The notes beneath the pieces were generated by a model. It did no database searches, was not told the DNA's origin, and worked only from the letters and a program-made list of their open reading frames with translations. This document shows, in pieces, positions 23,255 to 31,747 of a stretch of DNA of 42,103 bases. A program made the translations under genes and the position numbers. Positions within the stretch are counted from its first letter, which is position 1. Every line of letters starts with the position of its first letter. The stretch covers positions 1 to 42,103 of the forward strand of contig JAHDEN010000037.1 of NCBI GenBank assembly GCA_020628815.1, in the 5' to 3' direction. This DNA is from Chloroflexota bacterium. GTDB lineage: Bacteria > Chloroflexota > Anaerolineae > Promineifilales > Promineifilaceae.

Positions 23255-24457
23255 TCATCCTATTGAATCTTTCAAGCCTGCAACCGCCTCAAACTCCACA
23301 TCATGAATCACCTGCACCTGAGCGGCCAAGCGCTCGCGCAACGCTTCAACTTCTTCTTGGTTTAGCGGAAAATCGGTTTCACACGCCGCTTTGATCTCCG
23401 CCAACCGGCCGTTTATTTCAGTGATCGCTTGCCCTGTATCTGTTCCACCTGCTCTTAACACATCACGTTTTTGTCCCAGCAACGCACGGGCCTCACCCAG
23501 CAATGGTACATCGTCTGATAAACCGATAGCGGTCAACTTTTCCCACTCGGCCGCGCTGTGCTCAAACTGGTCAGCCACTTGGTTGAGCGCCGGTTTGTTC
23601 AGCATCTCGGCCGCCTCGCGCAGAAAAACGGCGTACGGCCGACGATCTGCCCCACCTTGAACCTGCCCAAAGGTTGATGTACGAGTAAACATATCGCGCA
23701 AACCAGCGTACAGCTTCACCCCACGCGGAAACTCTTTTTCCCAGCTCAACCGTGTTTTCGGCTTGGTCAACAGCTTGATCCATTTTTGATAGGCGTTAAA
23801 GCCAAAGCTGTCTTTCCCCCCTTTGGGCGGCTTTTCTGTAAACAGATTGATGGTGTCCCAAATCCCGGCCGTGACCGCGCTGACCAACTTGTTTTCATCA
23901 GGCGCTTCATACGTGGCTAATCGATGTTTTGTTTTCTTGACCTTCCCCCACGCCTCAACAAACTCATCTTCGCTTAGCACAAATCCTTGAGTTGCACGAT
24001 CTGCCACATAAACGTGCCCGTTTTCCCAACCATAAACCACTACGGGTGACATGCCGGGAATCCCCCCGGTATCACTGCTCCCGACGTAGCTGGTGTTAAA
24101 GATGTCGATCCAAGCCACGGCCGGGGTGCCGTCGTCCAGCATATCTTGCAGATTTTTGAGCGCTTTATCCGCTTTGGTTGATTGTTTGATCGTTTGCACA
24201 ACTCCCAAACGAGAAAGCATTTTGTCCATCGGGTCAAACGTGTTGCGGGTGAGCAGGGCGAAAATCGGGTCCCAACCCTCGTAGGCAAAGCTAAAATACC
24301 CCATCACGATGCCGCCGCTCACTCCCAGAAGAAATTCCTCGCTGTACGGCCGGCCGGTGTGTGGGTTTATAAATCCCCGCGCTTTAAAAAAGTTATGTGT
24401 GCTGCCGGTCTCCCAATGGATGCCGTCAAAGGCGTTGTAGTTTTTCAGAATGGTCAT
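23255..24457 (-). CDS. BtrH-like N-terminal domain/DUF4872 protein
   Basis: 400 residues from the ATG at 24455-24457, with AGGAG 7 nt upstream. The N-terminal half has the BtrH-type pattern: 'FDGIHWETGSTHNFFKARG', 'EEFLLGVSGGIVMGYFSF', 'GTPAVAWIDIF', 'SPVVVYGWENGHVYVADRA', a papain-like acyltransferase fold. The C-terminal half ('WEKEFPRGVKLYAGLRDMF' to 'FLREAAEMLNKPALNQVADQFEHSAAEWEKL') matches the DUF4872 region. In BtrH-type enzymes the first helix usually begins His-Cys; here the position is His-Trp, so acyl transfer through that Cys looks impossible. A peptide or amino-acyl processing role is therefore doubtful. Confidence 0.75.
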   Translation of the reverse strand: MTILKNYNAFDGIHWETGSTHNFFKARGFINPHTGRPYSEEFLLGVSGGIVMGYFSFAYEGWDPIFALLTRNTFDPMDKMLSRLGVVQTIKQSTKADKALKNLQDMLDDGTPAVAWIDIFNTSYVGSSDTGGIPGMSPVVVYGWENGHVYVADRATQGFVLSEDEFVEAWGKVKKTKHRLATYEAPDENKLVSAVTAGIWDTINLFTEKPPKGGKDSFGFNAYQKWIKLLTKPKTRLSWEKEFPRGVKLYAGLRDMFTRTSTFGQVQGGADRRPYAVFLREAAEMLNKPALNQVADQFEHSAAEWEKLTAIGLSDDVPLLGEARALLGQKRDVLRAGGTDTGQAITEINGRLAEIKAACETDFPLNQEEVEALRERLAAQVQVIHDVEFEAVAGLKDSIG

Positions 24458-24470
24458 TTTGTTTCTCCTG

Positions 24471-24566
24471 AGTTCCAAGTAGAAAGTTTAAAGGATGAAG
24501 GACGAAGTTAGAAGCTCGATTACTCCTTGGTGCTTAAAACTTCACACTTGCTACTTTACACTCCGC
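24471..24566. repeat. Imperfect purine/pyrimidine palindrome
   Basis: AAGTAGAAAGTTTAAAGG-type words on the left face ACTTCACACTTGCTACTTT on the right, like the element before the MocR gene. It lies between the divergent BtrH-like and BNR genes. Confidence 0.45.
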
Positions 24567-24729
24567 TTAAGCGGCCATGGAAAAAAAGAGACATACTATG
24601 CACTTTTTCGATTGGGGCGATTATACCCATCATTTTAATTGCCCCGTTCGTTCTTGGATTTTGATCAGCTAGATTTGCCCCATTTTCCCCCCTCCTGCAT
24701 ACTTGCTTAAAACAAAATCAATCAACACC

Positions 24730-24747
24730 AGCCTGTTTCAACAGGCT
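24730..24747. repeat. 8-2-8 mini-palindrome
   Basis: AGCCTGTT-TC-AACAGGCT is an 18-nt perfect palindrome around a 2-nt centre, the same design as the cluster at 22933-23040. A second, one-base-imperfect hairpin (CCGTGGGAT...ATCCCTACGG) follows just before the SD of the BNR gene. Confidence 0.8.
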
Positions 24748-24795
24748 TTGTTTTTAGCCGTGGGATTCATCCCTACGGAAAAAGGAGTACCCAAC

Positions 24796-27700
24796 ATGAG
24801 TGACGAAACAAAACCTGAAAATCCTGCAATTGCCGGAGCGATCAAAAGCCTAAAACTACGAGGTATCGGCCCGGCCGTGATGGGCGGCCGTATCATCGAC
24901 ATAGCCGTTGACCCGACCAACAAAGCTCGCTGGTTTGTGGCCGTTGGGTCCGGTGGCGTGTGGAAAACCGAAAACGCTGGCATCACATGGGATGACGTGT
25001 TTCGTGATCAACCGTCATACTCCATCGGCTGTGTTGCCATCGATCCTTCTAATCCCAACAATATTTGGGTAGGCACCGGCGAAAACGTGAGCGGCCGGCA
25101 TGTTGGCTGGGGGGATGGGGTTTACCGGAGCCGAGATGGGGGCAAAACGTGGAAGTGGGCCGGACTCGAAAAGAGCGAGCACATCGGCAAAATTTTGATT
25201 GACCCACGGGACGGGGACGTGGTTTACGTGGCGAGCGAAGGGCCACTGTGGTCAACGGGTGGTGAGCGGGGCGTGTTCAAAACGGCCGACGGTGGAGACA
25301 CATGGGAAAACGTGCTGGTGATCGACAACGACACCGGTGTGACAGACATGGTTTTTGATCCATCCAATCCCGATATGATTGTGGCTGCCGCCTACCAGCG
25401 CCGCCGCCACATTTGGGCCCTGATGTCGGGTGGCCCCAGCTCTGGCATCTATAAAACTGATGATGCTGGTGAGAGCTGGCGCCGGATTGACACCGGCCTG
25501 CCGGACGGCGATATGGGCAAGATCGGGCTAGCCGTGACCCCGGCCGATCCCAATCATGTGTACGCCACGATTGAAGCGGGTGAAAAAGAAAAAGGGTTTT
25601 ACCGCTCAAGCGACAAAGGGGAGAGCTGGGAAAAACGGAGCGACTATATTTCTGGGGGAACCGGGCCGCACTACTATCAACAAATTATCGCGTCACCGAC
25701 GGCGGCTGATGTGGTGTACCAGATGGACGTGATGGTGCATGTGACCCGTGACGGCGGCAAAACGTTCAGCATGGCGGAAGACGGCAAGAGCAAACACAGC
25801 GACAACCACGCCCTCTGGCTCGACCCCGACAATCCCCATCACTGCCTGTTGGGGAGCGATGGAGGGCTGAGCGAAAGCTATGACGGGATGCAAAATTTCA
25901 GGCACATCTCGAACCTGCCGATCTCCCAATTTTATCGGTGCGCCGTTGATAATTCTGAGCCGTTTTACAACATTTTAGGGGGCGCGCAGGACCTCGGAAC
26001 ACTGTACGGCCCATCCCGCACGATGAGCCACGAAGGGGTGCGCAACCAAGATTGGTGGGTGCCTTTGGGGGCAGATGGGTATCACGTGGCATTTGACCCA
26101 GAGGACCCCGATATTTTCTATCTCGAGTTCCAGCAGGGGATGTTTTTCCGGTACGACAAGCGGAGCCATGAACTGCTCAGTATCCGGCCGGAAGCGAATG
26201 ACGGTGTGATCGAACGCTGGAATTGGGACGTGCCAATTGTGATTAGTCCGCACAACCGCGAGCGCATTTACTACGCATCCCAACGGCTGTGGCGCAGTGA
26301 TGACCGAGGCAACTCTTGGACCGCCGTAAGCGACGATTTGACCCGCAATCTTAACCGATACGAGCTTGAAATTATGGGGCGTGTGCCGTCTGTCGATGAG
26401 ATGTATGACAACGGGGCGATGTCCCAATTTTGCACGATTAGCCACCTGAGCGAATCACCCGTGGTTGAAGGGCTGATCTATGTTGGCACTGACGATGGGT
26501 TGATTCAGGTGACTGAAGATGGGGGCAAAACGTGGCGCACGGCGGCCGACCTGCCCACCGCCCCGACAATGGTCTTTATCCAGGCGGTTCAGGCCGATGT
26601 GTCTGATACTGACACAGTATTTGCAGTAGCCGACGCCCACAAAATCGGCGACTTTAGCCCGTATGTGTACGAGTCAAACGACCGTGGCAAAACGTGGCGG
26701 CCGATCAATGGGAATCTGCCGCACGGGGAAATTTTGTGGGCGTTGCAACAGGACCATGTCAACACAGACCTGCTCTTTTTAGGGGCCGAAACCGGTATTT
26801 ATACCAGCCTGAATCGGGGGGAAAGCTGGCACAAGCTGGCGGGCGCACCGACCATCGCGTTCCGCGACATTAAAATTCAGCGACGGGATGGGGACCTAGT
26901 CGGTGCTACGTTCGGCCGGGGCTTTTACGTTTTAGACGACTACACACCTCTGCGTGGTTTAAGCGGGGATGGGTTGGATACGGCCGGGCAAATCTTCCCG
27001 ATTCGGGATGCGTGGTGGTATGTGCCTCAGGTGCCGTCGCAGTCAGACGGCATGCCGACGATGGGGGCTACGTTGTACAAAACGCCAAATCCTGAGTTTG
27101 GGGCCACGATCAGCTACTATTTAAAAGAAGGGGCGGAGACGAAAAAAGAGAAACGGAATGCGGCCGAGAAAAAGTTAAAAGCAGAAGGTGAAAACGCCGA
27201 CTTCCCAGGCTGGGATGCGCTCACGGCCGAGCTGAACGAGGCGGACCCGCAACTCCTCATCATCATAAAAAATGAAGCTGGTGACCCGGTGCGCCGCTTG
27301 TCGGCCCCGGCCAAAGCTGGTTTAGGCAGGATGGCTTGGGACCTGCGGCTCGAACCGCCGGAACCGGTACGGCTTAAAAAGCCTGACTTCATGTTCCCGT
27401 GGGAAAGTGAACCGAAAGGGGCGCTGGTGGCTCCCGGCACCTACTCGGCCGAGTTGGTTTTGATCGCTGATGGAAAAAGTAAATCGCTAGGCGAAGCCCG
27501 CTCGTTTGTGGTTAAACCGGTTCCGACCGCACCCGATGGGACCGATTTTGGCAAAACGGCCGCGTTCCAGAAACGGACCTCTGATCTGTTGGCTGAAATT
27601 AGCGGTGCGGCGGCCGAGATTTCGCGCGGTTGGGAACGGCTCAAATATCTGCGTAAGGCTGTGGTGGCAGCTCCGGCCGCTGATACCAAGCTGTTCAAGC

Positions 27701-28005
27701 GGGTCGATAAGCTGGTGGCGGATATTCGTGATCAGCGTGCGCGCCTAATGGGTGACGAGGCCCGGGCCAAGCTCGATGAGCCGGGGCCAGCATCGCTGTA
27801 CGGCCGGTTGTGGATTGTGCGGTATGGTGGCTGGCACACGCGCCAAGAACCGACCCAAACGATGCAGGAGACGGTCGACTGGGCTGAATCTGAGTTTGCT
27901 GATATCAAGAAGAAGCTGACGAAAGCGATTGACAAAGATTTGGTTAAGTTGGAGAAAGATTTAGCGGCGGCCGGCGCCCCGTGGACACCTGGGCGTAAGT
28001 TGTAG
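24796..28005 (+). CDS. VPS10/BNR-repeat 'glycosyl hydrolase'-type protein
   Basis: 1069 residues from the ATG at 24796, with AAAGGAG 8 nt upstream; the longer frame from 24703 runs through palindromes. The first 750 residues hold many sialidase-like Asp-box/BNR repeats, for example 'SRDGGKTWKWAG', 'KTADGGDTWENV', 'SSDKGESWEK' and 'TEDGGKTWRTAAD', which predict beta-propellers as in sortilin/VPS10 proteins. 'LRGIGPAVMGGRIIDIAVDP' is the usual family opening. The end has an extended helical part and an Ig-like segment ('RMAWDLRLEPPEPV', 'PGTYSAELVLIADG'). No signal peptide is visible. Enzyme activity is not established for this group. Confidence 0.85.
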   Translation: MSDETKPENPAIAGAIKSLKLRGIGPAVMGGRIIDIAVDPTNKARWFVAVGSGGVWKTENAGITWDDVFRDQPSYSIGCVAIDPSNPNNIWVGTGENVSGRHVGWGDGVYRSRDGGKTWKWAGLEKSEHIGKILIDPRDGDVVYVASEGPLWSTGGERGVFKTADGGDTWENVLVIDNDTGVTDMVFDPSNPDMIVAAAYQRRRHIWALMSGGPSSGIYKTDDAGESWRRIDTGLPDGDMGKIGLAVTPADPNHVYATIEAGEKEKGFYRSSDKGESWEKRSDYISGGTGPHYYQQIIASPTAADVVYQMDVMVHVTRDGGKTFSMAEDGKSKHSDNHALWLDPDNPHHCLLGSDGGLSESYDGMQNFRHISNLPISQFYRCAVDNSEPFYNILGGAQDLGTLYGPSRTMSHEGVRNQDWWVPLGADGYHVAFDPEDPDIFYLEFQQGMFFRYDKRSHELLSIRPEANDGVIERWNWDVPIVISPHNRERIYYASQRLWRSDDRGNSWTAVSDDLTRNLNRYELEIMGRVPSVDEMYDNGAMSQFCTISHLSESPVVEGLIYVGTDDGLIQVTEDGGKTWRTAADLPTAPTMVFIQAVQADVSDTDTVFAVADAHKIGDFSPYVYESNDRGKTWRPINGNLPHGEILWALQQDHVNTDLLFLGAETGIYTSLNRGESWHKLAGAPTIAFRDIKIQRRDGDLVGATFGRGFYVLDDYTPLRGLSGDGLDTAGQIFPIRDAWWYVPQVPSQSDGMPTMGATLYKTPNPEFGATISYYLKEGAETKKEKRNAAEKKLKAEGENADFPGWDALTAELNEADPQLLIIIKNEAGDPVRRLSAPAKAGLGRMAWDLRLEPPEPVRLKKPDFMFPWESEPKGALVAPGTYSAELVLIADGKSKSLGEARSFVVKPVPTAPDGTDFGKTAAFQKRTSDLLAEISGAAAEISRGWERLKYLRKAVVAAPAADTKLFKRVDKLVADIRDQRARLMGDEARAKLDEPGPASLYGRLWIVRYGGWHTRQEPTQTMQETVDWAESEFADIKKKLTKAIDKDLVKLEKDLAAAGAPWTPGRKL

Positions 28006-28012
28006 GTACGAG

Positions 28013-28045
28013 AGACCAGTCAGGTTTTTAAAACCTGACTGGTCT
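28013..28045. repeat. 33-nt perfect hairpin, second member of the 888-920 family
   Basis: The 16-nt arms 28013-28028 and 28030-28045 pair perfectly around one T. It shares the outer AGACCAG, the TTTT-T-AAAA centre and the overall size with 888-920, differing in the inner arm. It lies 8 nt after the BNR gene stop, where it may also end transcription. Confidence 0.8.
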
Positions 28046-28088
28046 TATTTTAACGTCTCAAAAGTAATTCATCATTTCTTATGAGAAC

Positions 28089-28156
28089 GTCATTCCTGCG
28101 GAGGCAGGAATCCAGCGTTAAACTTAGCACTGGATACCCACCTTCGTGGGTATGAC
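28089..28156. repeat. 68-nt two-hairpin element, copy 2
   Basis: Same length and layout as 22403-22470: GTCATT-CCTGCGGAGGCAGG, a spacer, then CCCACCTTCGTGGG, then TATGAC. Both copies are 3' of plus-strand genes. Confidence 0.8.
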
Positions 28157-28278
28157 GACCCGCAGGAACCATTGAAAACTTTTAAGAAAATGTACGTATT
28201 CTGGTGCATGACCCTGTTTGTAACTGCCATCTATAAACTATAAGGACTGATATTTATTGCATTGATTCCCACTAAACT

Positions 28279-30240
28279 ATGAATTTTTCACCAGAGATCA
28301 AAGCCTACCTCGAGCTGCTTGCTCAACAATACCCAACCATTCGCTCCGCCTCAACCGAAATTATTAGCCTTGTTGCAGATTTGCAATTGCCCAAAGGGAC
28401 TGAGCACTTTGTTTCAGACATCCACGGGGAGTACGAAGCGTTTCACCATGTGCTCAAAACAGGCTCCGGCTCTATCGGCCGACACATCGACGAGCTATTC
28501 GTTTATGAGCTAACCGACGAAGACAAAAGTGATTTGTTGGCCCTTGTTTGCTACCCTGAAGAAATTCTGATAGAGCTGCTAAAAACAACAAATGATCCAC
28601 CCGTTTTCTACCGCATTACCCTTTTCCGGCTGATCAAATTATGTCGCCGGGTCGCTTCAAAATATAGCCGGGCCTATGTGCGGGCGTCACTGCCAGAAGA
28701 TTTTGCTTCGGTCATGGAGGAGCTGCTCCACGAGCAAGAGGGTGTGTTAAACAAAGAGGCTTACTATCTCTCAATTATCGACACAATTATCTGTTTAGAT
28801 CAGGCTGGAGAATTTATAGAAGCATTGGCTGAACTGATTCAGCGGCTGGCTATCGCCCGTTTGCACGTTTTAGGGGATGTGTATGATCGTGGCCCAGGGG
28901 CGCACCATATCATGGATACGCTGATGGGGTATCACAATCTCGATATCCAATGGGGCAATCATGATGTGGTTTGGATGGGGGCCGCGGCCGGGAGCGCCGC
29001 CTGTATGGCCAATGTGGTACGCACCGCGCTCCGCTACGCCAACATGGAAACGCTTCAAAACGGATATGCCATTAGCCTGCTGCCGTTGGCGACATTTGCC
29101 ATGAACGCCTATAAAGATGATCCTTGTACGATCTTTTATCCCAAAACGTCTCAGGAAGAAGAGTTTACCGAGAATGAGCTACAGTTGATGGCCCGTATGC
29201 AAAAAGCGATCGCTGTGATCCAGTTCAAACTCGAGGCTCAAATCATTCAACGGCGACCCCATTTTGAAATGAAAGATCGGCTGTTGCTCGATAAAATCGA
29301 TTACAAAAAGGGGATCATCAAGATAGATGGAAATGAGTATCCGCTGCTTGATACCCTTTTCCCAACCATTGATCCCAAAAATCCATATGAGCTAACAAAA
29401 GAGGAAGAAAGCGCGGTTGAAAAACTGCTGCAGGCCTTTACTAAAAGCGAGAAATTACAGCAGCACGTCCGCTTTCTTTTTTCAAAGGGGAGTATGTACC
29501 TCGTTTACAACGGCAATTTGCTTTACCACGGCTGTATTGCGTTAGAAGAAGACGGCTCGTTTATGGCGATTAAAGTTGAGGGACAGGAATTTAGGGGAAA
29601 ACGATTTTTTGATCGGCTCGATCGGTTGGCCCGCCAAGGATTTTTTAGCAAAGACCGAGAGCTTAAACAATATGGGCAAGATGTGCTGTGGTATCTGTGG
29701 ACCGGGTCCAAATCTCCTCTGTTTGGCAAAAGCAAGATGGCAACGTTTGAACGATACTTTATCGGGGATAAGCAGACGCACAAAGAACATAAAAACGCCT
29801 ATTATGGTTTGCGAGATGACGAACCAACGGCCGACCGGATATTGGAAGAGTTTGGCCTTGACCCTGAAACGGGCCATATCGTAAGCGGCCACGTACCGGT
29901 GCAGGTCAAGAAAGGGGAAAGCCCGATTAAGGCCAACGGGAAAATGTTGGTTATCGATGGGGGATTCGCCAAGGCTTATCAGTCGATTACCGGGATTGCG
30001 GGGTACAGTTTGATTTTTAATTCGTATGGGATGTTGCTTGCCTCCCATACGCCGTTTGAGTCAAAAGAACGCTTTTTGGCAGAAACGGCCGCCATGAAAA
30101 CGCAGACTGAGATTTTGGAATACAATCAAAATCGAATTCGGGTAAAAGATACCGATGAAGGGCGCACCATCCAACAAAAAATCGAATATCTGCAAGATTT
30201 GTTGAGCGCGTACCGATCAGGTCTGATCAAAGAGTCTTAG
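28279..30240 (+). CDS. fbp: Class III fructose-1,6-bisphosphatase
   Basis: 653 residues, the usual length of the Bacillus-type enzyme. It hydrolyses fructose 1,6-bisphosphate to fructose 6-phosphate in gluconeogenesis. The metallophosphatase motifs are 'HFVSDIHGEYEAF' (Asp47, His49), 'LHVLGDVYDRGPGAHHIMD' (about 195-213), 'WGNHDVVWMGAAAGS' (226-229 GNHD) and, near the end, 'IVSGHVPVQVKKGESPIKANG' plus 'LVIDGGFAKAYQSITGIAGY'. All are in order and intact. The start is ATG at 28279. Class III FBPases are best known from Firmicutes and are also found in other phyla. Confidence 0.96.
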   Translation: MNFSPEIKAYLELLAQQYPTIRSASTEIISLVADLQLPKGTEHFVSDIHGEYEAFHHVLKTGSGSIGRHIDELFVYELTDEDKSDLLALVCYPEEILIELLKTTNDPPVFYRITLFRLIKLCRRVASKYSRAYVRASLPEDFASVMEELLHEQEGVLNKEAYYLSIIDTIICLDQAGEFIEALAELIQRLAIARLHVLGDVYDRGPGAHHIMDTLMGYHNLDIQWGNHDVVWMGAAAGSAACMANVVRTALRYANMETLQNGYAISLLPLATFAMNAYKDDPCTIFYPKTSQEEEFTENELQLMARMQKAIAVIQFKLEAQIIQRRPHFEMKDRLLLDKIDYKKGIIKIDGNEYPLLDTLFPTIDPKNPYELTKEEESAVEKLLQAFTKSEKLQQHVRFLFSKGSMYLVYNGNLLYHGCIALEEDGSFMAIKVEGQEFRGKRFFDRLDRLARQGFFSKDRELKQYGQDVLWYLWTGSKSPLFGKSKMATFERYFIGDKQTHKEHKNAYYGLRDDEPTADRILEEFGLDPETGHIVSGHVPVQVKKGESPIKANGKMLVIDGGFAKAYQSITGIAGYSLIFNSYGMLLASHTPFESKERFLAETAAMKTQTEILEYNQNRIRVKDTDEGRTIQQKIEYLQDLLSAYRSGLIKES

Positions 30241-30417
30241 GCTCCAGCAACTTATTAAAGTTTTATTCCAACTCAAAAATCGGGCAGCTGAATCCACTAT
30301 ACTTATTTCGGCGTATTAAGTGATAGACGCAATCAATGAGTTTAAAAGGCAGCAGGTTGAAGGGATTTATCCCCTCTCTACTTGTCTCCCTATACTCTAT
30401 ACTTGAATGAGGTATAT

Positions 30418-31101
30418 ATGTTTTTCTCAAGAACCAAAAATACTCTCTCTACAAGAGACGTTCTCCCCGTTCCTCAAATAGACACGATGGTCCCGGCCGA
30501 CCTTGAAACGGCCACCTTTGCCCTCGGTTGATTCTGGGGACCCGACGCCCAGTTTGGGACAGTCAAAGGCATTTATCGCACTCGGGCCGGATATACCGGC
30601 GGTGCAAAGAAGTTTCCAACCTATCGTAGCTTAGGCAATCATACCGAAGCGATGCAGGTTGATTTTGATCCAAGCCAGATCAGCTATGAAGAAATTGTCG
30701 GTATGGTTTGGCAGGGGCATAACCCCACTCGGCCGGCGTGGAGCAAGCAGTACATGTCTGCGTTCTGGTACGAAAACGAGGCTCAGCGAGAGGTGATCGA
30801 AGCTACCAAAGAGCGTCAGGCTCAACAGTATGGCTCCGAGATCCAAACGCCAGTTTTGCAGCTCGAGACCTTCTACATCGCGGAAGATTACCATCAGAAG
30901 TACAGCTTGCAGAAATATCGCGGGCTGATGAAGAAGTTCAACGGGATGTATCCGACGTTCAAGGACTTTATCGACTCCACGGCCGCGGCTCGCCTCAACG
31001 GATTTGTTTCTGGGCAGGGCGCCGAGGCGCTGTTTGAGGCTGAAGGGCATCTTTACGGATTTTCTGAAGATGAGCTGAAGGCTTCTTTACGACGTTACTA
31101 G
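30418..31101 (+). CDS. msrA: Peptide methionine-S-sulfoxide reductase MsrA with in-frame TGA (selenocysteine) at the catalytic position
   Basis: 227 residues if TGA at 30529-30531 is read as Sec38. The upstream part ends 'DLETATFALG' and the downstream part begins 'FWGPDAQFGTVKGIYRTRAGYTGG', so the invariant GCFWG motif reads G-U-FWG. Downstream 'NHTEAMQVDFDPSQISYEEIV', 'QGHNPTR' and 'WSKQYMSAFWY' are normal MsrA. There is no Cys anywhere else, so without Sec the protein could not reduce methionine sulfoxide, and known Sec-type MsrAs also can lack a resolving Cys. The ATG at 30418 (GAGGT upstream) is used; a later ATG at 30652 would omit the active site. TGA is an ordinary stop for MocR and the ATPase here. 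A point nonsense mutation is the alternative. Confidence 0.85.
30544..30564 (+). promoter_or_regulatory. Candidate bacterial SECIS hairpin
   Basis: It starts 12 nt after the TGA at 30529-30531. Pairs 44-64, 45-63, 46-62, 47-60, 48-58, 49-57 and 50-56 (last two digits) form a 7-bp stem with two bulged A residues and an AGUUU loop. The loop G (30552) is 20 nt beyond the TGA. A loop G/GU and this distance fit the published pattern of bacterial SECIS elements bound by SelB. A competing 5-bp stem, 30534-30538 with 30548-30552, is possible. Confidence 0.55.
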
Positions 31102-31144
31102 GCTACGTCAAGGGTGGATTGATCGAAAAAATCCTTGACGTAGC
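31102..31144 (+). repeat. 12-bp inverted repeat right after msrA
   Basis: Arms GCTACGTCAAGG (31102-31113) and CCTTGACGTAGC (31133-31144) pair perfectly. It starts at the nucleotide following the msrA stop and may be a terminator or a small mobile palindrome. Confidence 0.7.
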
Positions 31145-31210
31145 TTTAAGTGGTTTGTCCCGTTGGAAATCCGATTAGGTGACAATTGACAAACCACTAA
31201 TGTTTATCCA

Positions 31211-31243
31211 AGACCCCGTAGGTTGTTATAACTTGCGGGGTCT
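31211..31243 (+). terminator. Rho-independent terminator downstream of msrA
   Basis: An 8-bp stem (AGACCCCG 31211-31218 / CGGGGTCT 31236-31243) with a 17-nt loop is followed directly by a T-run. It separates msrA from the convergent minus-strand island. Confidence 0.85.
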
Positions 31244-31250
31244 TTTTTGT

Positions 31251-31706
31251 TTATACAAAAGGTTCGCTTATATCAAAGTCAACTTTCAATTGCCCGTAAA
31301 CGGTACCCCAGTCGCCTACCTTAAACCGGTCTAAAGCAGGCTTGTAAAGATCTAAATCTACAAGCAGTGGAAAGCCTACATCTACAACAAGAATGTCACC
31401 TAAAGGCAGTCCTTGAACTTCTGGGATACTGAGAACCAAGCCGGTAATTTCATAAATTGAAGTGTCAATTTGAGTGATTGATTTGTTTTGCTCTGCTGAC
31501 AAAATTTTTGGCGGATGGGTAGACCTCTCTAGCCTCAACTCTGCTTTTTTCGTTTCACCAATCTGAAGGTTGGCCCATCCTTTATCTCCCTCTGGAATGA
31601 GAGCGTAAACATCAAATGATTCCCCTCTCAATGTGATGGATAACACCCCTTCATACTCGTTTAAACTCCAGCGATTGATTTTTTGTATCTGTATTGTTTC
31701 AACCAT
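31251..31706 (-). CDS. Hypothetical protein (151 residues), last gene of the WXG100 island
   Basis: Not recognised. It is a soluble beta-rich looking protein without signal or membrane segment: 'YEGVLSITLRGESFDVYALIP', 'GDKGWANLQIGETKKAELRLER', 'GDILVVDVGFPLLVDLDLY', 'FKVGDWGTVYGQLKVDFDI'. The start is ATG at 31704-31706 with no clear SD. It lies 41 nt after the colicin-immunity-like gene and is probably co-transcribed with it. Position at the 3' end of a toxin/immunity locus makes an immunity or accessory role possible, but nothing in the sequence shows it. Confidence 0.65.
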   Translation of the reverse strand: MVETIQIQKINRWSLNEYEGVLSITLRGESFDVYALIPEGDKGWANLQIGETKKAELRLERSTHPPKILSAEQNKSITQIDTSIYEITGLVLSIPEVQGLPLGDILVVDVGFPLLVDLDLYKPALDRFKVGDWGTVYGQLKVDFDISEPFV

Positions 31707-31747
31707 TATGATTTGTTGGATTGATTTGATTCGTTAATTACGTTTGC

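Noticed and set aside
24703-24795. Longer start of the BNR-repeat gene
   Set aside because: It reads through two palindromic repeats and a strong SD; the ATG at 24796 matches the family start.
30418-31101. General reassignment of TGA to an amino acid
   Set aside because: TGA is used as the stop codon of MocR, the metal ATPase and the small membrane protein gene in this window.
30652-31101. Truncated MsrA starting at the ATG at 30652
   Set aside because: It would lack the active site and the conserved N-terminal third, which is present upstream in the same frame across a single TGA.
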